Positions 1 to 9,140 of a DNA stretch of 64,000 nucleotides are shown one piece after another. A program made the translations under genes and the position numbers. Location of the stretch: the NCBI RefSeq assembly GCF_040419245.1, contig NZ_JAZHOH010000001.1, positions 2,108,001 to 2,172,000 on the forward strand, read 5' to 3'. This DNA comes from Ewingella sp. CoE-038-23 (GTDB taxonomy: Bacteria > Pseudomonadota > Gammaproteobacteria > Enterobacterales > Enterobacteriaceae). The notes beneath the pieces are model-generated. The model made no database searches. It was not told where the DNA came from and worked only from the letters and a program-made list of their open reading frames with translations. Position 1 is the stretch's first letter, and every line of letters starts with the position of its first letter.

Positions 1-96
1 GTTGATCTTCAGCAGTTCAGCGACAATCCACGCCGATAACTCGCGGGTGACGGAGGTTTCAACAAAGGGGCTGGAATCAATATGTAAGATTTTCAT
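1..96 (-). CDS. FMN-dependent azoreductase / NAD(P)H dehydrogenase-like protein, N-terminal part
   Basis: Only the first 32 codons are in the window; the gene runs off the left edge. The ATG is at 96-94 on the minus strand and the reading frame is open to base 1. The N-terminus (MKILHIDSSP, then SVTREL) is the flavodoxin-fold start of AcpD/AzoR-type FMN-dependent NADH azoreductases, in which the SS-x(n)-S stretch binds FMN phosphate. It is divergent from the LysR gene at 203, the usual layout for a LysR-controlled quinone or azo reductase. It differs from the AzoR encoded at 24730. Function is inferred from the N-terminus alone. Confidence 0.6.
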   Translation of the reverse strand, partial: MKILHIDSSPFVETSVTRELSAWIVAELLKIN

Positions 97-202
97 GCTG
101 CGGCCTTAATTCGGGAGGGTGAATGGGCGCAGTCTAGTCGTTGTCGTAAAGTTGATAAATGCGCATAATGGCAACATATCGTTGTGAAATAAGGACGACA
201 CC

Positions 203-1102
203 GTGCAAGACGATCTGAATGACATGGCTTACTTCGCCGCCGTGGTGCAGCATCAGGGGTTCACCGCCGCGGGGCGGGTGATCGGCGTGTCGAAATCGGT
301 ACTGAGTCGACGCATTGAGGCGCTGGAGGCTCGTCTGGGCGTGCGGCTGTTAAATCGCACCTCGCGGCACTTTTCCGTGACGGACGTCGGCCTGCGTTAT
401 GCCCAAGAGTGTCGAAAAATGCTCGAGCAGGCTCAGGCCGCCCGGCAGGTGATTGACCAATCGCGGCAGTTCCCGCAAGGCTTTTTGCGCGTCACTGCCC
501 CGGTGATGATGGCAGAAATCGTCCTCGCGCCGATTATTAGCCAATTTCTCAAGCTTTATCCGCAAGTGACCTGTGAAGTGCTGGCGATGAATCGCACCGT
601 GGATCTGCTGGAGGAGAACATTGATGTGGCGATTCTCTCGCACAACGCGCCGCTGGAGAGCTCCTCGCTCTACCGTCGCGCTCTGGGGCAATTGAAAAAT
701 CTGTTGGTCGCCAGCCCTGAATTTATCGCCCAATGCTCCGTTGCGCCGAGTATCGACACCCTTGAGCAGTTGCCGGTGCTGACTCGCCATGCCACCACGC
801 CGCGCAGCGAATGGCAGCTCCATCACGCCGAATTGGGCAGCCGAAGCGTGCAGGTGCAGTCCCGTTTGCGCAGCAATAATCTGCTGGTCATCAAGCAGGC
901 CGCCATTGAGGGGCTGGGGATTGCGCTGATTTCAGAACACGTCTGCGCGGACGCGCTGGCAGAGGGAAAACTCGAGGTGGTGATGCAAGAGTGGCACACC
1001 GCGCCGTCGTATATTTCGGCGCTGTATGCCAATAAGAAAGGGCAATCCTCCGCCCTGCGCGCCTTTCTCGACTATTTAAGTCAGGCGATGGGGCGAGAGT
1101 GA
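203..1102 (+). CDS. LysR-family transcriptional regulator
   Basis: 299-residue LysR-type regulator. The winged HTH is at about residues 8-66 (AAVVQHQGFTAAGRVIG, then SKSVLSRRIEALEARLG and the wing LLNRTSRHFSVT), followed by a periplasmic-binding-protein-like effector domain from about residue 90. The start is GTG at 203 with an AAGGA-like site about 8 bases upstream. It is divergent from the azoreductase-like gene at the left edge, 106 bp away. By the usual LysR arrangement it probably controls that gene in response to a quinone, azo or electrophilic compound. That role is inferred from position; the effector cannot be read from sequence. Confidence 0.85.
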   Translation: MQDDLNDMAYFAAVVQHQGFTAAGRVIGVSKSVLSRRIEALEARLGVRLLNRTSRHFSVTDVGLRYAQECRKMLEQAQAARQVIDQSRQFPQGFLRVTAPVMMAEIVLAPIISQFLKLYPQVTCEVLAMNRTVDLLEENIDVAILSHNAPLESSSLYRRALGQLKNLLVASPEFIAQCSVAPSIDTLEQLPVLTRHATTPRSEWQLHHAELGSRSVQVQSRLRSNNLLVIKQAAIEGLGIALISEHVCADALAEGKLEVVMQEWHTAPSYISALYANKKGQSSALRAFLDYLSQAMGRE

Positions 1103-1126
1103 TTGTTGCAGTCCCACTACCTTAGC

Positions 1127-2191
1127 TTACTCAGGATCGCGCAAATACGCCTTAAACTGCGGGGTCATGTGCACCTCAAAGCCGTCCGGGGTTTTGGTGA
1201 TCAGGTACACCGCCAGATGCTCTTTCTCTGCCAATGCCATGGCTTTTTTGGTGCCGAGCACCATCAGCCCGGTGTCCCAACCATCGGCCTCCAGCGCGGT
1301 AGAAGCAATCACCGTGGCGGAAACCAGCTTGTGGGTGATCGGATGGCCGGTCGCCGGGTCAATGATGTGCGACAGGCGCTTGCCGTCCAGCTCATAATAG
1401 TTGCGATAACTGCCCGACGTGCTGATGCCCATGCCCTGTAGATCCACAATGGCCTGCACTTCATTATCTTTATCCGTCGGCTTCTGAATCGCCACCTGCC
1501 AAGGATTGCCCTTCGGGTTGTGCCCGCGAGACACCACGGCGCCGCCGACGGACACCAGATAGTTGCTAATGCCGTTAGCTTCCATCAAACGCGCCAAATG
1601 GTCGGTGGCGTAGCCTTCGCCCACGGTGGACAGGTCGACATACATGTTCGGCATATCTTTTTGCAGATACTGACCGTCACTCTGCTGGATCACTTTCAGA
1701 TGCTGTAAACCAATCTCCTGACGCGCGGCGGCAATTTGCTCATCGGTCGGCGTTTTGGTTGGCTGTTTTTGAGGGCCAAAGCCCCACAAATTGACCAACG
1801 GGCCGACGGTGATATCCATTTCGCCACCGGTTTTCTGCCCGATACGCAGCGAGGTCACAATGGCGTCAGCCATCCCCGCGCTGATGGGCTGCGGCGCGGT
1901 ACCCAGATATTGGTTAAAGCGTGAAAGCACCGAGTCTTCTTTGTAGGTCGACATCTCGTGGTCATCTTCCGCCAGCTGCGCCTCAATCAGCTTACGCAGC
2001 TCGGGTTCGCGGCTCTTATCCACGCCTTGCAGGCTAACCCGGTAGAAAGTCCCCATGGTTTTGCCGTCAATGACCAGCGCATCTTTCGAAGAATTAGTGA
2101 CGTTGTCACAGGATGAGAGCAGGCTTGCCCCGGCAATAACCCCCGCCAGGCTTAATGCCAGCGAGATTGAGGAACGCTTAAATTGGAACAT
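1127..2191 (-). CDS. apbE: FAD:protein FMN transferase ApbE (lipoprotein)
   Basis: 354 residues. ApbE transfers FMN from FAD to a threonine of periplasm-facing flavoproteins such as NqrB/NqrC or RnfG/RnfD. A lipoprotein signal peptide ends at the lipobox LSSC (Cys28). Family motifs are present: DGKTMGT (42-48), DITVGPLVNLWGFG (126-139), the flavin-site VDLSTVGEGYATD (185-197), HIIDPATG (275-282) and ADGWDTGLMVLG (302-313, metal-binding Asp residues). No nqr or rnf genes are beside it, so the acceptor is encoded elsewhere. It is convergent with the LysR gene, with only 24 bp between stops. Confidence 0.93.
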   Translation of the reverse strand: MFQFKRSSISLALSLAGVIAGASLLSSCDNVTNSSKDALVIDGKTMGTFYRVSLQGVDKSREPELRKLIEAQLAEDDHEMSTYKEDSVLSRFNQYLGTAPQPISAGMADAIVTSLRIGQKTGGEMDITVGPLVNLWGFGPQKQPTKTPTDEQIAAARQEIGLQHLKVIQQSDGQYLQKDMPNMYVDLSTVGEGYATDHLARLMEANGISNYLVSVGGAVVSRGHNPKGNPWQVAIQKPTDKDNEVQAIVDLQGMGISTSGSYRNYYELDGKRLSHIIDPATGHPITHKLVSATVIASTALEADGWDTGLMVLGTKKAMALAEKEHLAVYLITKTPDGFEVHMTPQFKAYLRDPE

Positions 2192-2277
2192 GTAGTTGGC
2201 TCGCTAAAAAAACAAACCGCCTGCGGAGCAAGCGGTAAAAGTGTTGGGACAGTACGACATGTCACTTAAACAAGGAA

Positions 2278-2847
2278 TTAACGACTGCGTTTCGCATGGC
2301 GTTCCCAGTTCTCTTGTTTGGCCTGGGCGGTTTTCTTCAGCGCGACATAACAGGCCCCGGCCCCGCCGTCTCGCTGTAGCGCGACGCTGAACGCCTGCAC
2401 TTCATCGAGCTGCTTCAGCCATTTGGCGACATAACTTCTGACAATGTTGGCGTGGCTGTCATCGTCACGACCACGGCCATGGATAATCAGCAGCGTGCGT
2501 AAACTGTGGGTTTGTGACTCGCAGAAGAAGTTAAACAGCTCCTGACGACAGGTTTCGACCGGCTTTCTGAGCAGATTCAAACTGGCTTCTAACGGATATT
2601 TCCCCGCCCGCAGTTTATCCAACACGCCCTGCTGCACGCCGCTCTGTTTGTACTCCAACGGCTCATCAAAAGGCAGAATATCAAGAAAGCCGGTGGTGAA
2701 GGTGTTCTCTGGCCGCTCAGGTTCGGTTTCCACGCTATTCTTTGCCGCCGGATGCCCGCCGCTTTTGAGGTAAACCACGCGTTTATCGCTAGCCAGCGGC
2801 CTGACGTCGGCCATTTCCTGACTGAAGAGTTGCTCATCATCTTTCAT
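2278..2847 (-). CDS. smrA: Smr-domain DNA endonuclease SmrA
   Basis: 189 residues, matching the length of E. coli SmrA (YdaL), a small-MutS-related domain protein with reported nicking endonuclease activity. The N-terminal linker is followed by the Smr domain at about residues 86-172, with LEASLNL at 86-92 replacing the LDLH-type motif, the signature HGRGR at 123-127, and the C-terminal GGAGACYVALKK. The start at 2847 has a clear GGAGGG ribosome binding site. It is co-directional with apbE, 86 bp upstream of it, but the two may not be an operon. Its substrate in the cell is uncertain. Confidence 0.9.
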   Translation of the reverse strand: MKDDEQLFSQEMADVRPLASDKRVVYLKSGGHPAAKNSVETEPERPENTFTTGFLDILPFDEPLEYKQSGVQQGVLDKLRAGKYPLEASLNLLRKPVETCRQELFNFFCESQTHSLRTLLIIHGRGRDDDSHANIVRSYVAKWLKQLDEVQAFSVALQRDGGAGACYVALKKTAQAKQENWERHAKRSR

Positions 2848-2998
2848 CTAAACGCCCTCCGTTTACTCACTTAGTTTACCTAATTTTGCCCTTAGTAACA
2901 GTCCCGTGCCGTGGCCGCTAAGAGGCCGGTTTAGGCTGCTGAAACCTTTCTCCCTTGCTCTCGCGAGTCTCCCCTCGCCCAGTGAATCTGAATTTTCC

Positions 2999-3035
2999 GT
3001 ATATACTGAATGATTAGGGAGCGAAATAATCATTC
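2999..3035 (+). promoter_or_regulatory. Probable promoter and inverted-repeat operator of the phosphoglycerate-glycoside operon
   Basis: A TATACT hexamer at 3002-3007 could be a -10 box. Immediately downstream lies a perfect 9-bp inverted repeat, GAATGATTA (3008-3016) and TAATCATTC (3027-3035), with a 10-bp spacer. It ends 40 bp before the ATG at 3076. The roughly two-turn spacing suits a dimeric repressor acting over the transcription start. No matching regulator was identified. Confidence 0.4.
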
Positions 3036-3075
3036 GTGATTGTATTCGGTTCCTTAATGAAATTGAGGAGAAATA

Positions 3076-3873
3076 ATGCCGTACCTTGATGATTCCTTGA
3101 TCGTTTTTACCGATCTCGATGGTTCTTTACTCGATCACGACAGCTACTCTTGGCAACCGGCACAAGGCTGGCTGGAGAAGTTAGCCCAGCACCAGATCCC
3201 GGTGATTATCACCACCAGTAAAACCTCGGCCGAAGTCTCCTCCTTGCAGCGTGATTTGCAGCTCAGTCACTTGCCCTTTATCGCGGAGAACGGGGCCTAT
3301 ATTCATCTCCCCGCCAGTGAGGGTCCGCAGCATCAGGTGATTGGTGCGGATTATCAGCGAGTGCGTGAAATTTTAGTCCAACTTCGTCAAAGGTACGATT
3401 TTGAGTTTCGCGGCTTTGGCGATGTCAGCCCGCAGCAAGTGGCGGACTGGACCGGGCTGTCTCTCGACGATGCGAAGCTGGCTATGCAGCGCCAAGGCTC
3501 GGAGCCTTTGATGTGGTTTGGCAGTCAGCCGGATTTCGCCCATTTGGAAAAACTGCTGGCGGAGGAAGGCCTGGCGCTAACCCGCGGCGGTCGTTTCTGG
3601 CACGTCATGGGCCGCGAGGCGGGCAAAGGACAGGCGGTCAAGTGGCTGACTGAGCACTATCAGCAGCAGCGCAGTAAGCCGCTGGTGAGTCTGGGTCTGG
3701 GAGACGGCCCGAATGATATTTCCATGCTTGAAGCCGTTGATTTCGCGGTGGTTATCCGTGGAAAGCATGACCAAAAAATGCCGCTAAACAAGGCCGATAA
3801 CAATATTTATCGCACCACTTTGTATGGTCCGGAAGGCTGGAAACAAGGGCTGGATCACTTTTTATCCCTTTGA
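3076..3873 (+). CDS. yedP: HAD-family mannosyl/glucosyl-3-phosphoglycerate phosphatase (YedP-like)
   Basis: 265 residues of the HAD superfamily, Cof/MPGP type. The catalytic motif DLDGS is at 13-17 (Asp13 nucleophile, Asp15 acid/base), and the metal-binding GDGPND motif lies near residue 212. E. coli YedP is annotated as a putative mannosyl-3-phosphoglycerate phosphatase. The reaction would release phosphate from a hexosyl-3-phosphoglycerate to give the compatible solute mannosyl- or glucosyl-glycerate. The synthase-like gene follows 33 bp downstream, so the pair forms a complete two-step pathway. The start has an AATTGAGGAG site about 6 bases upstream. Which hexose is used cannot be decided from sequence. 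Confidence 0.85.
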   Translation: MPYLDDSLIVFTDLDGSLLDHDSYSWQPAQGWLEKLAQHQIPVIITTSKTSAEVSSLQRDLQLSHLPFIAENGAYIHLPASEGPQHQVIGADYQRVREILVQLRQRYDFEFRGFGDVSPQQVADWTGLSLDDAKLAMQRQGSEPLMWFGSQPDFAHLEKLLAEEGLALTRGGRFWHVMGREAGKGQAVKWLTEHYQQQRSKPLVSLGLGDGPNDISMLEAVDFAVVIRGKHDQKMPLNKADNNIYRTTLYGPEGWKQGLDHFLSL

Positions 3874-3906
3874 TTTTAATACTTTACTCATTTACGGGAG
3901 TGTTCT

Positions 3907-5127
3907 ATGAGCGATTTTTATCAGGATGGCATCATTACCAATTTCCACAATCTGACTCGTCGCAAGACTGAAGAGCTGGAGTATGACCTGCAGGTCTTCT
4001 CCGGTCGTCGCTCAATGGGGCTTATTTTACCTTCGCTGTTCTCCGAGCTGGAAGGTCCGGCGCTGACCAAGATTGTTGATGAACTGACCCAAGTTCCCTA
4101 TCTGGATGAGATTGTCATCGGCCTCGACCGCGCTGACCGCGAGCAATTTTTGTTTGCCCGTGAATTCTTCTCGCGCCTGCCGCAGCGACATCGCATTTTG
4201 TGGAATGACGGCCCGCGCCTAAAAGCGCTGGATGAAGAGTTGCAACAGAAAGGCCTGTCGCCAATGGAGCCGGGCAAAGGCCGCAACGTCTGGTTCTGCG
4301 TCGGTTATACCCTCGCCTCGCGCCGTACCTCGGTGGTCGGGCTGCACGATTGTGACATTGTCACTTATAATCGCGATATGCTGGCGCGCCTGATGTATCC
4401 GGTCGCCAACCCGAACTTCAACTATGACTTCTGCAAAGGCTATTATGCCCGCGTGGCGGATGGCAAATTTAACGGTCGCGTCGGCCGCCTGCTGGTCTTC
4501 CCGCTGCTCAAATCGCTGCAAAAGGTCTACGGCAACTCCGATTTCCTCGACTATCTGCGCACCTTCCGCTATCCGCTTTCTGGCGAGTTCGCTATGCGCA
4601 CCCACGTGCTGAATGACCTGCGCATTCCGAGCGACTGGGGACTGGAGATTGGCGTGCTGTCAGAGATGCATCGCAATACCGCCACCAAGCGTATCTGTCA
4701 GGTGGATATCGCCGACAACTATGACCACAAACATCAGCCGATGTCGGAAGAAGATGCCAGCAACGGCTTGCAGCGTATGAGTATTGATATCACCAAGGCG
4801 CTGTATCGCAAGATGGCGGTGCTGGGGGTGAATATCACCAGCGAGTCCTTCCGCATTCTGAAAGCGACCTACTATCGCAACGCGCTGGATATGATTGACG
4901 GCTTTGAAAATGACGCACGGATGAACGGACTGTCCTTCGACCGCCATAACGAAGAGTCGGCCGTAGAGCTGTTCTCCAAAGCGATCATGGAGGCCGGTCA
5001 GGCCTTTGTGGATACGCCGAGTGAGAAACCCTTTATTCCGAGTTGGAGCCGCGTACAGTCGGCCTTCCCGGATATGCTCGATCGGCTGCATGACGCCGTT
5101 GAGTTAGATAATGAAGGTGATGTGTAA
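3907..5127 (+). CDS. GT81-like glucosyl-3-phosphoglycerate synthase
   Basis: 406 residues, a GT-A-fold glycosyltransferase resembling GpgS-type glucosyl-3-phosphoglycerate synthases, which couple NDP-glucose to 3-phosphoglycerate. The nucleotide-sugar core begins around residue 36 (SMGLILPSLFSELEGPA). The metal/NDP-binding motif is HDCDIV with Asp148 and Asp150. The segment around 200-212 (SGEFAMRTHVL) fits the acceptor side. It follows the phosphatase by 33 bp with its own ACGGGAG binding site, so the two are likely co-translated. E. coli has the phosphatase homologue yedP but not, to my knowledge, this partner. The donor sugar is uncertain; mannose is the alternative. Confidence 0.82.
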   Translation: MSDFYQDGIITNFHNLTRRKTEELEYDLQVFSGRRSMGLILPSLFSELEGPALTKIVDELTQVPYLDEIVIGLDRADREQFLFAREFFSRLPQRHRILWNDGPRLKALDEELQQKGLSPMEPGKGRNVWFCVGYTLASRRTSVVGLHDCDIVTYNRDMLARLMYPVANPNFNYDFCKGYYARVADGKFNGRVGRLLVFPLLKSLQKVYGNSDFLDYLRTFRYPLSGEFAMRTHVLNDLRIPSDWGLEIGVLSEMHRNTATKRICQVDIADNYDHKHQPMSEEDASNGLQRMSIDITKALYRKMAVLGVNITSESFRILKATYYRNALDMIDGFENDARMNGLSFDRHNEESAVELFSKAIMEAGQAFVDTPSEKPFIPSWSRVQSAFPDMLDRLHDAVELDNEGDV

Positions 5128-5139
5128 ACCAAAAAGTCA

Positions 5140-5164
5140 GGGCGCCATAGCAGGCGCCCTTTTC
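5140..5164 (+). terminator. Rho-independent terminator of the yedP-synthase operon
   Basis: GGGCGCC, loop ATAGCA, GGCGCCC, then TTTTC; placed 13 bp after the stop codon at 5127 and before the converging terC gene. Confidence 0.85.
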
Positions 5165-5197
5165 AAGAGAATTTAACAAAAGAAAGTAACGGGACGC

Positions 5198-6226
5198 TTA
5201 GGCGTCCTGTTGTTTTTTACCGGGGAACAGGAAGCTGGCGACAATGCCCAGCGCCAACACGCCCAGCACCACGTACAGGCTGGTCATGGCGCTGATGTTG
5301 TAGCCGTGGTGCCACAGATGGTCGCTGGAGTTAAGCGCCAGTTTCACCGCCACGAAGAACAGCAGTGAAATTACCGATTTTTCCAGATGCACCAGATACT
5401 TGCGCAGCGCTTCCAGCACGAAATACATGGTGCGCAGGCCCAGCACGGCAAACATCATGGCCGAGTAGACAATCAGCGGCTCGCGGCTAACGGCAATTAC
5501 CGCCGGCACGCTGTCAAAGGCGAACATTACGTCTGAGATCTCTACCACCGCAATACATAGCAGCAGCGGCGTGGCGTAACGCACCCCCTGCTTCACTTTA
5601 AAACTAAAATCTTTGTTCTCGGGCTTGGCCAGATCGGCTTCCACTTCCTGGCTGGTGACCAAAAATTTTGGACCAATCAACTTCGGATACACCGGGAAGA
5701 AACGACGCACCAGGCGGTTGGCGATGTGGTCGGAGTAGTCATCAGACTCTTCGTCGTCATTGCCCGCGCGCATCATCAAAATCGCGGTCCAGAGAATCAC
5801 AATGGCGAAAACCATTTCAACCCAAGGTCCTAGCGCCAGCAGGCTGGTGCCAATCACCACGAAAATGCCACGGAAGACGATGGCGCCAATCACGCCCCAG
5901 TAAAGAATGCGATGGCGGTAGCCGTCCGGCACTTTGAACCAGGCAAAAATCGCCATGATAACGAACAGATTGTCGACCGACAGCACCTGCTCTAAGGCAT
6001 AGCCGGTGAGGAACAGGCTGGCGACCTCTTTACCGTGGTGATAATAGAGAAAACCGGCGAAAGAGAGTGAAACGGCGATCCAAAAGGTGGTCCACAGAGA
6101 GGCACTTTTCAGCCCGATAGGCTTGTGACTGCGATGAGCCAGAATATCAATAAGCAGCGCCGCGACGGCGACGACAACAAAAACGGCGGTGGTTTCCGGC
6201 GGGAATCCCAAAGAGACTGACTGCAT
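5198..6226 (-). CDS. terC: TerC-family integral membrane protein
   Basis: 342 residues with about nine hydrophobic segments. It resembles tellurium-resistance TerC closely along its length: an N-terminal GFPPET start, LEQVLSVDNLFV near residue 80, CIAVVEISDVMFAFDSVPA near 225 and a C-terminal HHGYNISA. The intramembrane acidic residues in SVDN and EISDVMFAFDS are the family's proposed ion-binding positions. TerC/Alx proteins are linked to manganese export and, in the ter operon, to tellurite resistance. No other ter genes are near, so this is an orphan TerC whose role is more likely metal homeostasis. The start at 6226 has a GGAAG site. Confidence 0.88.
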   Translation of the reverse strand: MQSVSLGFPPETTAVFVVVAVAALLIDILAHRSHKPIGLKSASLWTTFWIAVSLSFAGFLYYHHGKEVASLFLTGYALEQVLSVDNLFVIMAIFAWFKVPDGYRHRILYWGVIGAIVFRGIFVVIGTSLLALGPWVEMVFAIVILWTAILMMRAGNDDEESDDYSDHIANRLVRRFFPVYPKLIGPKFLVTSQEVEADLAKPENKDFSFKVKQGVRYATPLLLCIAVVEISDVMFAFDSVPAVIAVSREPLIVYSAMMFAVLGLRTMYFVLEALRKYLVHLEKSVISLLFFVAVKLALNSSDHLWHHGYNISAMTSLYVVLGVLALGIVASFLFPGKKQQDA

Positions 6227-6389
6227 TGCACTTCCTGATAAGTAAACAAAAGCTAAACGATTGTTGCATTGTAAGCGGTTGTGCTGATGTTGGGTATTGA
6301 AAGTCGAAAAATGCTATGGGTCATGCAATAATTCGCGACGCGTCTTGGTCTTTGTTGAAGAAACTGTCGGAAAACTGTCGGAGAAACCT

Positions 6390-6974
6390 ATGTTGACGTT
6401 AAAGAGTGAGACTATCGCCACCCCGCTTGGTGAACTTGAGATCATTACCGATACCCAAGGCCAGCTGCGCGCTCTGGAGTGGGCGGATTTTCACTCGCGT
6501 TTGCTGCAACTGTTAGTACGCCATTATGGGCCTGACCATTCGTTAAATCCTTCCACAGCCTCAACCGCAAAATCTGCCGCTAAACCAGGTTTTTCCCTCC
6601 ATCAAGATAATGTCGCGCAAAATATTCGCCAGCCAATCGAAGACTATTTCGCCGGAGACTTAGCCGCCATTGACACCCTGCCCGTTGCAACGGCCGGAAC
6701 TAAATTCCAACGCACGGTGTGGAAGATGCTGCGCACAATTCCGTGCGGGCAAATTATGACTTATGGGCAGATGGCCGCACAGCTCGGCAACCCAGGCGCG
6801 TCAAGGGCCGTCGGGCTGGCAAATGGCTCCAATCCCATCAGCGTCGTGGTGCCTTGTCATCGGGTGATTGGCAGCAACGGAACGCTGACCGGCTATGCCG
6901 GTGGGGTGGAAAGAAAAAAATGGTTATTGGTGCATGAAGGTTATTTATTTGATCAACAAAATTCACTTTTTTAA
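6390..6974 (+). CDS. ogt: Methylated-DNA-[protein]-cysteine S-methyltransferase Ogt
   Basis: 194 residues from the ATG at 6390, chosen because GGAGAAACCT precedes it and the protein then begins like E. coli Ogt ([10 protein letters not shown]). The frame is open back to 6297, but that extension is not family-like. Ogt removes O6-alkyl groups from guanine and O4-alkyl groups from thymine by suicidal transfer to a cysteine. The active-site PCHR is at 155-158 (Cys156), preceded by the helix-turn-helix recognition segment. Residues about 47-75 form a Ser/Thr/Ala-rich insertion making the protein about 20 residues longer than the E. coli one. It lies upstream of fnr, as in E. coli. Confidence 0.93.
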   Translation: MLTLKSETIATPLGELEIITDTQGQLRALEWADFHSRLLQLLVRHYGPDHSLNPSTASTAKSAAKPGFSLHQDNVAQNIRQPIEDYFAGDLAAIDTLPVATAGTKFQRTVWKMLRTIPCGQIMTYGQMAAQLGNPGASRAVGLANGSNPISVVVPCHRVIGSNGTLTGYAGGVERKKWLLVHEGYLFDQQNSLF

Positions 6975-7138
6975 TACATTTAATCTAATTTAGATCTTAT
7001 TGATTCTCGATTGACTTATTTTTTAGCAGTCGAGATCAAATAATAAGAAAAAAATCCCTTTAAAAATCGGGTATTTTAATAATTTAGCCCTTTTGGCCTA
7101 TATTCCCCACTTATCAATTCTGGCAAAAGATGTTAAAA

Positions 7139-7152
7139 TTGACCCATATCAA
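7139..7152 (+). promoter_or_regulatory. FNR box in the fnr promoter
   Basis: TTGACCCATATCAA matches 9 of the 10 specified bases of the FNR consensus TTGAT-N4-ATCAA. It lies 22 bp before the fnr ATG at 7174. E. coli fnr also has an FNR site over its start region and is negatively autoregulated under anaerobiosis, so conserved autoregulation is the likely meaning. Confidence 0.8.
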
Positions 7153-7173
7153 TATTGCCAGAGTGAATCTATT

Positions 7174-7929
7174 ATGATCCCGGAAAAACGTATTATTCGT
7201 CGTATCCAATCTGGTGGTTGTGCAATCCACTGCCAAGACTGCAGCATTAGTCAACTCTGCATTCCTTTCACGCTCAATGAGCACGAGTTGGATCAACTCG
7301 ATAATATTATCGAAAGGAAGAAACCGATCCAGAAAGGCCAGGCGCTGTTCAAAGCAGGCGATGAGTTGAAATCCCTGTATGCCATCCGTTCCGGGACCAT
7401 TAAGAGCTACACCATTACAGAACAAGGCGATGAGCAAATTACCGGCTTCCACCTCGCGGGTGATTTGGTTGGTTTTGACGCTATTGGTGGTTTAGAGCAT
7501 CCGAGCTTCGCTCAGGCTTTAGAAACGTCCATGGTCTGTGAAATTCCTTTCGAAACCCTCGACGACCTGTCTGGCAAAATGCCTAATTTGCGTCAGCAAA
7601 TGATGCGTTTAATGAGCGGCGAAATTAAGGGTGACCAGGATATGATCCTGCTGCTCTCGAAGAAAAATGCTGAAGAGCGTTTAGCGGCATTTATTTACAA
7701 CCTTTCTCGTCGTTTTGCTGAACGTGGTTTTTCTCAGCGCGAATTCCGCCTGACCATGACTCGTGGCGATATTGGTAATTACCTTGGTTTAACGGTTGAA
7801 ACTATCAGTCGTTTATTAGGCCGTTTCCAGAAATCGGAAATGCTTAGCGTGAAAGGTAAATATATCACTATTGAAAATCACGCGATGCTTTCCCAGCTGG
7901 CAGGTCACTCGGTACCCGTCACCGCGTAG
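7174..7929 (+). CDS. fnr: Fumarate/nitrate reduction global regulator Fnr
   Basis: 251 residues from the ATG at 7174 (E. coli FNR has 250). The upstream in-frame extension to 7093 is not used, because the FNR box at 7139-7152 sits inside it. The oxygen-sensing [4Fe-4S] cluster ligands are in place at Cys20, Cys23 and Cys29, with the fourth in SMVCEIPF near residue 122. A cyclic-nucleotide-binding fold is followed by the DNA-binding HTH near 197-220 ([18 protein letters not shown]), with the E..SR recognition residues. It is the master switch for anaerobic gene expression. FnrS, one of its classic targets, is encoded at 49695. Confidence 0.98.
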   Translation: MIPEKRIIRRIQSGGCAIHCQDCSISQLCIPFTLNEHELDQLDNIIERKKPIQKGQALFKAGDELKSLYAIRSGTIKSYTITEQGDEQITGFHLAGDLVGFDAIGGLEHPSFAQALETSMVCEIPFETLDDLSGKMPNLRQQMMRLMSGEIKGDQDMILLLSKKNAEERLAAFIYNLSRRFAERGFSQREFRLTMTRGDIGNYLGLTVETISRLLGRFQKSEMLSVKGKYITIENHAMLSQLAGHSVPVTA

Positions 7930-7964
7930 CTCATAAGCTGCTCATAAATAAGTCCTCTCTCCGA

Positions 7965-7998
7965 TCGGATCAGCAAAGACAATAATTTGTTGATCCGA
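7965..7998 (+). repeat. 13-bp stem-loop between fnr and uspE
   Basis: TCGGATCAGCAAA (7965-7977) pairs with TTTGTTGATCCGA (7986-7998) with one G-U position and an 8-base loop. No T-tract follows, so it is not a standard intrinsic terminator. It may act as an attenuating or RNA-stabilising hairpin after fnr. Confidence 0.5.
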
Positions 7999-8098
7999 CT
8001 CAATTTCTGCTCTGTCCGATTGCTTAATCTTGGTTTACTCTGTACTTAATACACTGAGCTATAACGCTGTTCAATCACAGGTGTTAAGGAGTTTCCTC

Positions 8099-9058
8099 AT
8101 GGCTAAGTATCAGAACCTTCTGGTCGCAATTGACCCAAATCAGGATGACCAACCCGCCCTGCGACGCGCGGTTTATTTGGTCCAACGAAACGGCGGGCGA
8201 ATTAAAGCCTTCCTGTCGATTTATGACTTCTCCTATGAAATGACCACCATGCTCTCCCCCGATGAGCGTTTAGCCATGCGTCAGAGCGTGATTAACGAAC
8301 GGGCGGCGTGGATCGCAGAACAGGCTCGCTACTATGTGGAAGCCGGTATCCCGATTGAAATCAAAGTGGTGTGGCATAACAAACCTTTCGAAGCCATTAT
8401 TCAGGAAGTGATTGCCGGTGAGCACGACCTGCTGCTCAAGATGGCGCATCAGCATGACCGTCTGGAGTCGGTGATTTTCACCCCGACGGACTGGAATTTG
8501 CTGCGCAAATGCCCTTGCCCGGTATGGATGGTGAAAGACCAGCCTTGGCCAGAAAGTGGCAAAGCGCTGGTGGCGGTCAACCTGTCCAGCGAAGAGCCTT
8601 ACCACGACCCGCTCAACATCAAATTGGTAAAAGAAACCATCGAGCTGGCGGACCACGTGAACCACACCGAAGTGCATCTGGTGGGCGCTTATCCGGTCAC
8701 GCCAATTAATATCGCCATTGAGCTGCCTGATTTTGATCCGAGCGTTTACAACGACGCTATTCGCGGTCAGCACCTGATTGCGATGAAAGCCCTAAGGCAG
8801 AAATTCCAACTGGATGAGAAATTTACCCACGTTGAAAAAGGCCTGCCGGAAGAAGTGATCCCAGATCTCGCTGAGCATCTACAAGCCGGCGTGGTGGTTA
8901 TCGGCACTATCGGCCGCACCGGCCTGTCCGCCGCGTTTTTGGGGAATACCACCGAACAGGTGATCGACCATCTGAAATGCGATTTGCTGGCGATTAAGCC
9001 AGATGATTTTGAATGCCCTATTACTTCTGAAGATGTTGAAGAGCACGACGACGAATAA
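8099..9058 (+). CDS. uspE: Universal stress protein E
   Basis: 319 residues from the ATG at 8099 (E. coli UspE 316), preceded by TTAAGGAG. It contains tandem Usp domains: N-terminal at about 1-150 ([20 protein letters not shown]) and C-terminal at about 155-305, ending in the nucleotide-site-like [19 protein letters not shown]. UspE is a cytosolic stress protein linked to motility, adhesion and DNA-damage tolerance. It lies next to fnr as in E. coli. The frame extends upstream to 8030, but that extension lacks family similarity and a binding site. Confidence 0.95.
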   Translation: MAKYQNLLVAIDPNQDDQPALRRAVYLVQRNGGRIKAFLSIYDFSYEMTTMLSPDERLAMRQSVINERAAWIAEQARYYVEAGIPIEIKVVWHNKPFEAIIQEVIAGEHDLLLKMAHQHDRLESVIFTPTDWNLLRKCPCPVWMVKDQPWPESGKALVAVNLSSEEPYHDPLNIKLVKETIELADHVNHTEVHLVGAYPVTPINIAIELPDFDPSVYNDAIRGQHLIAMKALRQKFQLDEKFTHVEKGLPEEVIPDLAEHLQAGVVVIGTIGRTGLSAAFLGNTTEQVIDHLKCDLLAIKPDDFECPITSEDVEEHDDE

Positions 9059-9090
9059 CGGATTTTATTCACCGGGAAACGCCAAAGAAA

Positions 9091-9119
9091 AAGCCAGTTC
9101 ATTACGAACTGGCTTTTTT
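9091..9119. terminator. Bidirectional terminator between uspE and pntB
   Basis: AGCCAGTTC, loop ATTAC, GAACTGGCT, then TTTTTT; an A-rich stretch on the left gives U-tracts on both strands between the converging genes. Confidence 0.9.
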
Positions 9120-9140
9120 GCTTTTACTGCGGGGAAACCG

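Noticed and set aside
6227..6296. Manganese (yybP-ykoY) riboswitch upstream of terC
   Set aside because: The interval to the next gene is too short and lacks the conserved motifs.
6297..6389. N-terminal extension of ogt
   Set aside because: Begins without a ribosome binding site and does not resemble Ogt; the internal ATG at 6390 does both better.
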